Assembly: GCA_018900995.1 (NCBI GenBank)
Contig: JAHIFH010000028.1
Span: 1 to 15,171, forward strand
Direction of reading: 5' to 3'
DNA: 15,171 nucleotides
DNA from: Patescibacteria group bacterium
GTDB lineage: Bacteria > Patescibacteriota > Microgenomatia > PFEM01 > JAHIFH01
Shown: positions 1 through 4,972 of the stretch, piece by piece
Position numbering within the stretch: the stretch's first letter is position 1
Layout of the letters: each line of letters opens with the position of its first letter
Made by a program: the position numbers and the translations under genes
The notes under the pieces: generated by a model
What the model was told of the DNA's origin: nothing
Databases searched by the model: none
Seen by the model: the letters and a program-made list of their open reading frames with translations, nothing else

Positions 1-1
1 A

Positions 2-373
2 AAATTAATCAACAAGAAAATGACGAACATCACCCAGGTGCTATCGGCTCCGTTAAGTGTATTACACCCTAACCCCAGCAACTATCGTATTGAAAGGAGC
101 CCTGCTGGTAACCAAATTCTTGTCCTTTCTCAAGCCTTCCATCCTGGTTGGCAAGCTTATGAAACTAATGAGAGCATTCCTTCTTTGCTGATACCAATTT
201 TTGGAAAGAGAATTAATTTACATGTCCTTGTCAATAATTGGGAAAATGGTTGGTTATTGGATAATCAAGATAAAATTGTCATTATCTTTTTACCTCAATA
301 TTTAGAATATTTTGGCTTTTTAATATTTCTCCTCTTCGGTTGTTTTACCCTCATTTTTTTGGTAAAATTATAA
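2..373 (+). CDS. C-terminal end of a large membrane protein (YfhO/GT-C-like tail), 5' truncated
   Basis: The frame is open back to the window edge: six sense codons precede the first ATG at 20. This is therefore the 3' end of a longer gene, not a 117-aa protein. The visible part has a beta-rich soluble stretch with the pattern NPSNYRIE...LVLSQAFHPGWQAYE, then HVLVNNWENGWLL, then a hydrophobic helix near the C-terminus (LEYFGFLIFLLFGCFTLIFLV). A periplasmic sandwich domain with 'HPGWKAY'-type wording and one last helix is known from the tails of YfhO-like and GT-C-like multi-spanning proteins that act on cell-surface polysaccharide. That assignment is inference, because the catalytic N-terminal part is outside the window. 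The predicted promoter of the following tRNA-Arg lies inside the last codons. Confidence 0.65.
   Translation, partial: KLINKKMTNITQVLSAPLSVLHPNPSNYRIERSPAGNQILVLSQAFHPGWQAYETNESIPSLLIPIFGKRINLHVLVNNWENGWLLDNQDKIVIIFLPQYLEYFGFLIFLLFGCFTLIFLVKL
340..368 (+). promoter_or_regulatory. Predicted promoter of tRNA-Arg(UCU)
   Basis: TTGTTT (340-345) and TAAAAT (363-368) are separated by 17 nt. The predicted transcription start, about 375, lies ten bases before the mature tRNA 5' end. It overlaps the end of the upstream reading frame. Confidence 0.5.
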
Positions 374-384
374 GGGTATATTGA

Positions 385-457
385 GCCCCAGTAGCTCAAC
401 GGATAGAGCAGGAGTGTTCTAAACTCAAGGTTGGGGGTTCGAATCCTCCCTGGGGCA
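385..457 (+). tRNA. tRNA-Arg (anticodon UCU)
   Basis: A complete cloverleaf can be folded by eye. The acceptor stem GCCCCAG (385-391) pairs with CTGGGGC (450-456). The D-stem is GCTC/GAGC. The anticodon loop is 416-422, with TCT at 418-420 (reads AGA). The T-stem GGGGG/CCTCC encloses TTCGAAT. The discriminator is A457 and no CCA is encoded. The first anticodon-stem pair is a G-A mismatch; the other four pair. The last 16 bases of this gene region (443-458) are repeated exactly at 542-557, beyond a REP-like insertion. Confidence 0.96.
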
Positions 458-557
458 CACTTCGACAAGCTCAGTGTAAACCATTGAGGTTGGCGAGGTG
501 AAGGGAGGATGAGAAGTTTACCCTGAACGAAGTTGAAGGGGATCCTCCCTGGGGCAC
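443..557 (+). repeat. REP-pair (REPIN-like) unit bounded by a 16-bp duplication of the tRNA-Arg 3' end
   Basis: ATCCTCCCTGGGGCAC at 443-458 (T-stem, acceptor and discriminator of tRNA-Arg) recurs exactly at 542-557. Between the copies are two related imperfect palindromes in opposite orientation, CACTTCGACAAGCTCAGTG (458-476) and CCCTGAACGAAGTTGAAGGG (521-540). They share a flanking GTAAAC/GTTTAC on their inner sides. An inverted partial copy of the tRNA piece, GGGAGGAT, lies at 503-510. Deleting one repeat plus the spacer would leave tRNA-Arg and tRNA-His only a few bases apart, which is probably the ancestral state. No protein is encoded in the unit. Confidence 0.75.
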
Positions 558-560
558 TTT

Positions 561-636
561 GGTGGCTGTAGCTCAATGGTAGAGCGCCAACCTGTGGAGT
601 TGGATGTTGCGGGTTCGAATCCCGTCAGTCACCCCA
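561..636 (+). tRNA. tRNA-His (anticodon GUG)
   Basis: The histidine-specific extra G-1 (561) faces discriminator C633. The acceptor GTGGCTG (562-568) pairs with CAGTCAC (626-632). The D-stem is GCTC/GAGC. The anticodon stem CCAAC/GTTGG encloses the loop CTGTGGA, with GTG at 594-596. The T-stem is GCGGG/CCCGT. CCA is present at 634-636. It is followed at once by a small hairpin with a T-run. No clear promoter of its own is seen, so it may be co-transcribed with tRNA-Arg(UCU). Confidence 0.96.
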
Positions 637-640
637 AATG

Positions 641-660
641 GGCTCGAGAGAGCCTTTTTT
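641..660 (+). terminator. Rho-independent terminator after tRNA-His
   Basis: GGCTC (641-645), the tetraloop GAGA and GAGCC (650-654) form a 5-bp stem followed by six T (655-660). It starts four bases after the tRNA-His CCA. This argues against translation starting at the ATG at 638, which would put the terminator inside the coding region. Confidence 0.7.
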
Positions 661-661
661 C

Positions 662-691
662 TTGCCAAAACAATCATTTGTCTTTTATAAT
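662..691 (+). promoter_or_regulatory. Predicted promoter of the small membrane protein gene
   Basis: TTGCCA (662-667), an 18-nt spacer and a perfect TATAAT (686-691). The start is expected near A698-G701, on or next to the GTG start codon at 701. Together with the terminator just upstream, this isolates the gene from the tRNA transcript. Confidence 0.6.
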
Positions 692-700
692 GATTCTATC

Positions 701-949
701 GTGGGTCCGAAAACAAAACGGAGAATTTACGCTCGCCTAATCGAGTTTTTTGTTCTTGGGGTGGTGATAGGAATTAGTGAAGACCTCATTGCCATTCATT
801 TTGCTACCGAGGCGAAAATCACCTGGCATGTTTTTAAAGTTGCCTTTCTCGTTGCTCTTCCTTTTGCCATCATCAGCGAGCTGATTGCCGACTCTAAAAT
901 CTTCCGCAGAATGCTTCAGAGACCTAAGAAAAGAAAGAGAAAAAATTGA
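701..949 (+). CDS. Small two-helix membrane protein, function unknown
   Basis: An 82-aa protein if it starts at GTG 701. The frame is open back to an ATG at 638, but that region encodes the tRNA-His terminator and then a TTGCCA/TATAAT promoter, so 701 is preferred. The sequence has a basic N-terminus (GPKTKRRIYAR), a first hydrophobic helix (LIEFFVLGVVIGI), a short acidic/His connector (SEDLIAIHFATEAK), a second helix (VFKVAFLVALPFAIISELI) and a very basic tail (RRMLQRPKKRKRKN). Positive residues at both ends suggest cytoplasmic termini and a hairpin topology. I recognise no enzymatic motif. It stands alone between two tRNA genes with its own predicted promoter. Confidence 0.7.
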   Translation: MGPKTKRRIYARLIEFFVLGVVIGISEDLIAIHFATEAKITWHVFKVAFLVALPFAIISELIADSKIFRRMLQRPKKRKRKN

Positions 950-974
950 GATAACTCCCTATATCAGATATAAT
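946..974 (+). promoter_or_regulatory. Predicted promoter of tRNA-Arg(UCG)
   Basis: TTGAGA (946-951), 17 nt, TATAAT (969-974). The start at about 981 is two bases before the mature tRNA 5' end. The -35 box overlaps the stop codon of the preceding gene. Confidence 0.7.
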
Positions 975-982
975 ATCATTGA

Positions 983-1058
983 GCGCCTGTAGCTCAATGG
1001 ATAGAGCATCTGTCTTCGGAACAGAGGGTTGGGGGTTCGAATCCCTCCAGGCGCGCCA
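983..1058 (+). tRNA. tRNA-Arg (anticodon UCG)
   Basis: The acceptor GCGCCTG (983-989) pairs with CAGGCGC (1048-1054). The D-stem is GCTC/GAGC. The anticodon stem TCTGT/ACAGA encloses the loop CTTCGGA, with TCG at 1016-1018 (reads CGN). The T-stem is GGGGG/CCCTC around TTCGAAT. The discriminator is G1055, followed by an encoded CCA at 1056-1058. Confidence 0.96.
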
Positions 1059-1115
1059 AAATGCCTTTATTAGTTTTTTGAGATACTAAAACTAAAACAT
1101 CTGCCTCTTTATTAA

Positions 1116-2597
1116 ATGAGTATTTGCGAGAGAAAAGCCCTTTTATTAAGCGGCCCTCAGTATCACAACGAAAGAAAGCCCATTACCGCTCAAATTAGTA
1201 GGTCTTACGAGCATATCGATCCTTTGGGAATAGCCATCGTCAGTACTGTTCTAGAAAAACACGGTTTTGAAAGAAAATGGTTGCCAATAACACCAAAGAA
1301 AGTAGATAAGCTTGAAAAGTATATTGAAGAAGTGGGGTTTATTTTTATTTCTGCCAGACATTTCGACACCTCTCTTGCCCAAAAGGTCATAAAAATGGCT
1401 AATAAGCATGGAAAAACAACAATTGTTGGCGGCTATGGTCCTACTTTTAACCCTTCTGCTTTTGAGAAAGCAACAGTGAGAGTTCGTGGTGAGGCAGAAC
1501 CAGTATTCAAACAACTAATGGATGATCTTTTATCGGGTAAGCCAGAAGAAATTTATGATGCTACTAAATTGCCTCCTTTTGATCTCAAAGATTACATCTG
1601 GCCTGATAGAAATATCTTTCCTTCTTCTCTTCTGCCAGGGGGAAACCGTTTTAAAAGGTATCCCCAAGAATGGCAACGCGGCTGTAAAAATTGGTGTTCC
1701 TTTTGTTCACCGGTCCGGCTTCAAAAAAGAGGAGTGAGGGTAAGAAAGATTCCTGATATAATCGCTGAAATTGAACATTTGAAACTTAAAAAAGGGGACT
1801 ACGTTTTTTCTACTGACCTTAATACAACCGCAGTTCCTAGTGAGGAACTGGGCGAGCTTTTTAGGCATCTGAAAGATAGGGGAATTCGTTGGTTTACTGA
1901 AGGTACGGTTGCCCCCTTGCTTGAGGATTTAGAAAATGGAGGTAATCTCTTAAGATTGATGTCTGCCCAAAAGGAAATTGGTGGTTGTTATTCTTTTCTT
2001 TATGGAGCTGATGATTTAGTCAAAGAAAGAGTGGCAGGATCACTTGATAAGAAGGTAGCACTTCTTAAAAAAGCAGTTCAAGTTTTTAGAGAATTTAGCA
2101 TCCCTCTTAATTTTTCAATCGTGCTCGGTCTTGATCACCATCAATACCCCGAAACTTTTTTCCAAACTGCTTTAATCTTAGAAGAAGCAAACGCGTCTAA
2201 TATTTTTTTCCAAATTGCCACTCCCTATCTGGGTACTCCTTGGGGGAACTCGGTTTATAGAGAAGGCAGAGTTTTTGAAACCGAAACTACTCATTTTAAT
2301 CACAACCAGCCAGTGGCTACTCCCAAACAAATGACTAAAGAACAACTTCAGCAGGGAACTTATTGGATTATCAGACAATTTAACAATCCTGAAAAAATTG
2401 CCAAAACAGCCAGGGCAAATCTTAACTCTTCAGTAATGTCCCGAAATCCGACTTTAGGTGTTTTTCTCTCTGGTTTACTGTGGGGATTTGAAAGATACCT
2501 TTCTATATTAGAGCTTTCCGCTAGAGGCTACGTTGATAAAAAGACTCAGAAAGAGCTTGACGCCCAGTTTAAAGCTTGGCAAAAGAGAAAGTCATAG
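1116..2597 (+). CDS. B12-binding-type radical SAM protein
   Basis: 493 aa. Residues about 1-140 look like the Rossmann domain that precedes the catalytic domain in cobalamin-binding radical SAM enzymes: IDPLGIAIVSTVLEKHGF, FIFISARHFDTS, TIVGGYGPTFNP, VRGEAEPVFKQL. The classical DxHxxG base-off cobalamin loop is not seen, so cobalamin may bind base-on or not at all. The radical SAM [4Fe-4S] motif CxxxCxxC is C190, C194 and C197 in QRGCKNWCSFC. A TIM-barrel region follows, with repeated LK-rich helices and a C-terminal region of about 90 aa. Such proteins cleave SAM to a 5'-deoxyadenosyl radical and often methylate or rearrange unreactive carbons; the substrate cannot be read here. ATG 1116 is the first plausible start; there is no Shine-Dalgarno sequence. 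The gene is monocistronic between tRNA genes. Confidence 0.9.
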   Translation: MSICERKALLLSGPQYHNERKPITAQISRSYEHIDPLGIAIVSTVLEKHGFERKWLPITPKKVDKLEKYIEEVGFIFISARHFDTSLAQKVIKMANKHGKTTIVGGYGPTFNPSAFEKATVRVRGEAEPVFKQLMDDLLSGKPEEIYDATKLPPFDLKDYIWPDRNIFPSSLLPGGNRFKRYPQEWQRGCKNWCSFCSPVRLQKRGVRVRKIPDIIAEIEHLKLKKGDYVFSTDLNTTAVPSEELGELFRHLKDRGIRWFTEGTVAPLLEDLENGGNLLRLMSAQKEIGGCYSFLYGADDLVKERVAGSLDKKVALLKKAVQVFREFSIPLNFSIVLGLDHHQYPETFFQTALILEEANASNIFFQIATPYLGTPWGNSVYREGRVFETETTHFNHNQPVATPKQMTKEQLQQGTYWIIRQFNNPEKIAKTARANLNSSVMSRNPTLGVFLSGLLWGFERYLSILELSARGYVDKKTQKELDAQFKAWQKRKS

Positions 2598-2635
2598 CTT
2601 TTTATGATAAAATAATGAGAAGTAAGGTAGGCTCT

Positions 2636-2653
2636 GGGAGCGTAGCTCAATGG
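2636..2653 (+). pseudogene. tRNA 5'-end fragment (acceptor and D-arm start)
   Basis: GGGAGCGTAGCTCAATGG reads as seven acceptor bases, TA, the D-stem GCTC and the start of a D-loop, then stops where tRNA-Lys begins. It resembles the tRNA-Lys 5' end itself (TAGCTCAAT recurs 17 bp downstream). It may be a partial tandem duplication, or the front half of a tRNA whose back half lies at 2735-2773. Confidence 0.55.
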
Positions 2654-2725
2654 GGCCGCTAGCTCAATTGGTAGAGCAACTCCCTCTTAAGGAGTAGGTT
2701 CAGAGTTCGAGACTCTGGCGGCTCA
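2653..2725 (+). tRNA. tRNA-Lys (anticodon CUU)
   Basis: The acceptor GGGCCGC (2653-2659) pairs with GCGGCTC (2718-2724), with one G-T pair. The D-stem is GCTC/GAGC. The anticodon stem ACTCC/GGAGT encloses the loop CTCTTAA, with CTT at 2686-2688 (reads AAG). The T-stem is CAGAG/CTCTG. The discriminator is A2725 and no CCA is encoded. It is flanked on both sides by tRNA fragments. A TAAAAT at 2608-2613 could be its -10 box, but no convincing -35 was found. Confidence 0.95.
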
Positions 2726-2734
2726 CAGATATAG

Positions 2735-2773
2735 TGCGGGATTGGTCGGAGGTTCGAATCCTCCCGCTTGACA
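2735..2773 (+). pseudogene. tRNA 3'-end fragment (T-arm and acceptor remnant)
   Basis: The T-stem GGAGG (2748-2752), the loop TTCGAAT and CCTCC (2760-2764) are intact, followed by a possible acceptor strand CGCTTGA. No anticodon arm fits between the tRNA-Lys end and this T-arm, so it is not a functional tRNA by itself. Its CGCT can pair with AGCG of the fragment at 2636-2653. GGTTCGAATCCTCCC here (2751-2765) is identical to the T-arm segment of tRNA-Arg(UCU) at 436-450. Confidence 0.6.
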
Positions 2774-2803
2774 ACTTATTCCTGTTATGACACGATATTT
2801 ATA

Positions 2804-3424
2804 ATGTCAAAACTGCCGATAGGGAAGTTTGCTTTTCTTCTTATTTTTTTTCTAGTGGCACCGACTACTTTAGCTATAAGTCTTTTTACTTTGGCTAAAA
2901 TTGGCCAAACAAAAGAGTTTGCGGTTCTAGCAAAACAATCTGTTAACCAACTTGCTTCTCAGACACCTTCCCGCCTTTATGCTGCCATCCCAGAAGTCTT
3001 AGGAGAAATGTCCGCTGCCATCCAAACCGGTGATGCCCGCCCAGTAATTATTGAAAAGTATTTAGAAAAACATAATTCACCGCTCCTGCCTTATGCAGAT
3101 GTGCTTCTAGCCGCTTCAGAAGAATACGACGTTGATTACCGTTTAATAGTAGCTATTGCTCAATGTGAATCTAATTTATGCAAAAAATCTCCACCAGATT
3201 CCTATAATTGCTGGGGTTTTGAAAATGGCACTACTCAGTTTTTATCCTGGGAGCAAGCAATCAATCAAGTGGCTAAAACCCTCCGAGAAGAATACCTTGA
3301 TGAAGGCATGGAGACGCCTGAGGAAATCATGCCTAAATATGCTCCTCCATCAGTAGAAAAAGGCGGTCCTTGGGCAAAGTGTGTTGAGCAATTTATTGAA
3401 GAGCTTGAGTATGGTGAATTCTAG
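2804..3424 (+). CDS. Membrane-anchored lysozyme-like (transglycosylase-type) protein, paralog 1
   Basis: 206 aa from ATG 2804. An in-frame TTG at 2768 falls in the tRNA fragment and is unlikely. A TATAAT (2800-2805) overlaps this ATG; if it is a real -10 box, the true start would lie further downstream or the promoter is elsewhere. Residues about 9-31 form a hydrophobic signal or anchor helix. A linker follows, then from about residue 93 a lysozyme-like fold: SPLLPYADVLLAASEEYDVDYRLIVAIAQCESNLC, with E122 as the probable catalytic glutamate, then SYNCWGF and SWEQAINQVAKTL. Members of this superfamily cut the glycan strands of peptidoglycan outside the membrane. Cysteines at 121, 126, 136 and 193 could form disulfides. 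The domain closely parallels the protein at 4321. The stop overlaps the next gene by 14 bp. Confidence 0.82.
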   Translation: MSKLPIGKFAFLLIFFLVAPTTLAISLFTLAKIGQTKEFAVLAKQSVNQLASQTPSRLYAAIPEVLGEMSAAIQTGDARPVIIEKYLEKHNSPLLPYADVLLAASEEYDVDYRLIVAIAQCESNLCKKSPPDSYNCWGFENGTTQFLSWEQAINQVAKTLREEYLDEGMETPEEIMPKYAPPSVEKGGPWAKCVEQFIEELEYGEF

Positions 3425-4163
3425 TAAGCCTGCCGCTGACTACGACGATCCCTCCTTTAACTACAAAAAATATTGGCAAGAGCGCCAATATGAGCATTTC
3501 TCTGAAGAATTAGTTTTAAAAAAATTCTTCAACTTAATTCCCAAAAAAGAATCATTAATTGATATTGGCGGGGGATTTGGCAGGCTCACTCCTTTTTACA
3601 CGCCTTTATTCAAAAAATGTGTCTTGGTTGACCCTTCAAAAAGACTATTAAAAGCAGCTAAAAAACTAACTAAAAAATATCCAAACCTCAAAACCATCAA
3701 GGGAGCGGCTCTTAAACTTCCATTTAAAAATAACTTATTCGATGTCGCTCTCATGGTGAGAACCGTCCATCATCTCGCTTCGCCTGATGACGCTTTTAAA
3801 GAAGCCAATCGGGTGCTTAAAACGAATGGCTATTTCATTCTTGAATTTGCTAATAAACTCCATTTTAAAGCTATTATCAGGGCGGTCTTTACCTTAAATT
3901 TCTATTACTTTACTGACCACACACCAGTAGAGAAGAGTGAAGAAATCGTTTTTTTCAACCTTCACCCAACGGCGATCATAAGCTTATTAAGAAAAAATGG
4001 TTTTCAGATAGTTAAAGCAGTTTCTGTTTCTAATTTCCGCTCAACTTTCCTAAAAAAGATTTTACCTTTAAAAATGCTGCTTTTTTTAGAAAACATTACC
4101 CAAACGATTTTCCCTGCCTATACTTCAGGTCCTTCGGTCTTCATTCTCGCTCAAAAAACTTGA
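3411..4163 (+). CDS. SAM-dependent methyltransferase (class I, Methyltransf_11-like)
   Basis: 250 aa from ATG 3411. A TTG at 3381 would extend it by 10 residues but overlaps the previous gene more and adds nothing family-like. Motif I is LIDIGGGFGR (residues 49-58), followed by the acidic residue of strand beta2 in VLVDPS (D74). Next come the strand-4 segment DVALMVRTVHHLASPDDAFKEA and VLKTNGYFILEF. This order is typical of class I Rossmann methyltransferases, which transfer a methyl group from SAM to small molecules, lipids or sugars; the substrate is not readable. The C-terminal part is hydrophobic and basic (FLKKILPLKMLLFLENI), suggesting contact with membrane or lipid. It is translationally coupled to the lysozyme-like gene upstream (14-bp overlap). 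Confidence 0.88.
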   Translation: MVNSSKPAADYDDPSFNYKKYWQERQYEHFSEELVLKKFFNLIPKKESLIDIGGGFGRLTPFYTPLFKKCVLVDPSKRLLKAAKKLTKKYPNLKTIKGAALKLPFKNNLFDVALMVRTVHHLASPDDAFKEANRVLKTNGYFILEFANKLHFKAIIRAVFTLNFYYFTDHTPVEKSEEIVFFNLHPTAIISLLRKNGFQIVKAVSVSNFRSTFLKKILPLKMLLFLENITQTIFPAYTSGPSVFILAQKT

Positions 4164-4171
4164 TTTTTCAC

Positions 4172-4229
4172 TATAGGGTTTGTTAAGGAGTGATTCTCTC
4201 GTTTTAGAGCCAAACTTGACAAACCTATA
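4172..4229. promoter_or_regulatory. Long inverted repeat covering the -35 region of the 4216-4244 promoter
   Basis: TATAGGGTTTGTTAAG (4172-4187) pairs with CTTGACAAACCTATA (4215-4229): 15 pairs with one bulged G and one G-T pair. The 27-nt loop carries a smaller CTCT/AGAG stem (4196-4199 with 4206-4209). The right arm contains the TTGACA -35 box and most of an alternative TATAAT. It could be an operator, a cruciform or an RNA hairpin for transcripts from upstream. There is no T-run after it. Confidence 0.6.
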
Positions 4230-4244
4230 ATAGTTTGATATAAT
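4216..4244 (+). promoter_or_regulatory. Consensus sigma-70-type promoter
   Basis: TTGACA (4216-4221), exactly 17 nt, TATAAT (4239-4244), with an extended -10 TG (4236-4237). This is the best promoter match in the window. The start is expected near 4251. A second TATAAT at 4226-4231 with TTTAGA at 4203-4208 may give an alternative start. Confidence 0.85.
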
Positions 4245-4253
4245 GCACACTAG

Positions 4254-4296
4254 ATCCTGAGGTGTTTGCCTAACGCGAACACTTTAGGATTTTTTT
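4254..4296 (+). terminator. Strong intrinsic-terminator-like hairpin in the leader of the lysozyme-like gene
   Basis: A 16-bp stem (4254-4269 with 4275-4290, three G-T pairs), loop CTAAC, then a run of seven T (4290-4296). It begins about three bases after the predicted start of the 4216-4244 promoter and ends immediately before the ATG at 4297. It could be an attenuator for the gene at 4321, the terminator of a roughly 45-nt RNA, or a stabilising 5' hairpin. A further hairpin, GGGAC-AAAAT-GTCCC (4299-4313), follows. Confidence 0.75.
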
Positions 4297-4320
4297 ATGG
4301 GACAAAATGTCCCGCTTATC

Positions 4321-4860
4321 ATGAAAAAGATACTCTTCATGATCATGATTGCTCTCGTAGCAATCTTTTTTCTTTCCCAACCCGTTTTAGCTCAAGAGAA
4401 GATAGCGGGTAGTTCGGCTGTGCTTGAAAATAGTCTTCCTCTAGTCGATAAACGTGTTATCAAGCTTAAGAAATTCTTAGAAAACTACGATTCTCCTTTA
4501 GCAGAATATGCTGATGAGTTTGTTGAAACAGCTGATAAATATGGCTTGGACTGGAAGCTTGTACCAGCCATTACCGGAGTTGAGTCAACTTTTGGTAAGC
4601 AAATTCCGGCTGGTTCTTACAACGCCTATGGCTGGGCTAACGGTGCTTTTTATTTTCAATCTTGGGAGCAATCAATTGACCTTGTTTCTCAAACTCTTAA
4701 AGAGAAATATATTAACCGTGGTTTAAACACCCCTTATAAAATGGGTCCTGTTTACGCACCGCCTTCTAAAACCTGGGCTTGGAAAGTTACCTCTTTTATG
4801 AACAAGCTTGATTGTTTTGCCGAGTTTGGGTGTTTTGAGGCTCTAGATTTCACTATTTAA
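4321..4860 (+). CDS. Secreted lysozyme-like (transglycosylase-type) protein, paralog 2
   Basis: 179 aa from ATG 4321. The in-frame ATG at 4297 sits directly on the T-run of the leader hairpin and would put eight odd residues before a clean signal peptide. Residues 1-24 form that signal peptide (KK, hydrophobic core, VLA before Q25), so the product should be exported. The lysozyme-like domain spans about 52-160: SPLAEYADEFVETADKYGLDWKLVPAITGVESTFG with probable catalytic E88, SYNAYGW, SWEQSIDLVSQTL, YAPPSKTWAWKV. It aligns along its length with the protein at 2804, but has a cleavable signal rather than an anchor and fewer cysteines (165 and 171). Its probable role is peptidoglycan cleavage or remodelling. 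Regulation is probably through the promoter and hairpin just upstream. Confidence 0.85.
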   Translation: MKKILFMIMIALVAIFFLSQPVLAQEKIAGSSAVLENSLPLVDKRVIKLKKFLENYDSPLAEYADEFVETADKYGLDWKLVPAITGVESTFGKQIPAGSYNAYGWANGAFYFQSWEQSIDLVSQTLKEKYINRGLNTPYKMGPVYAPPSKTWAWKVTSFMNKLDCFAEFGCFEALDFTI

Positions 4861-4877
4861 TCCAAATTTGGTAAAAT
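4849..4877 (+). promoter_or_regulatory. Predicted promoter of tRNA-Leu and the transporter genes
   Basis: TTCACT (4849-4854), 17 nt, TAAAAT (4872-4877). The start at about 4884 lies four bases before the mature tRNA-Leu. The -35 overlaps the end of the lysozyme-like gene. Confidence 0.5.
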
Positions 4878-4887
4878 TATTCTGCCC

Positions 4888-4971
<84 letters not shown>

Positions 4972-4972
4972 C

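Noticed and set aside
295..576. 93-codon open frame on the minus strand through tRNA-Arg(UCU) and the REP pair
   Set aside because: It is antisense to a complete tRNA and to the C-terminal coding region; its peptide comes from tRNA and REP sequence (for example LSLSK). Not a gene.
638..700. ATG at 638 as start of the small membrane protein, abutting tRNA-His
   Set aside because: The first codons encode the tRNA-His terminator hairpin and then a promoter; GTG 701 fits better. A processed tRNA-mRNA junction here is therefore less likely than at tRNA-Leu.
1251..1514. Minus-strand frames inside the B12-type radical SAM gene
   Set aside because: Antisense to conserved protein sequence, with no promoter or ribosome binding site.
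1116..1540. Classical cobalamin-binding DxHxxG motif in the radical SAM protein
   Set aside because: The expected loop region reads SARHFDTS and GGYGPTF; the motif is absent, so true cobalamin binding is not claimed.
2653..2773. Trans-spliced or permuted functional tRNA made of the two fragments around tRNA-Lys
   Set aside because: The pairing between fragments is partial (about 4-5 of 7 acceptor pairs) and no anticodon arm is present in either, so a remnant is the simpler reading.
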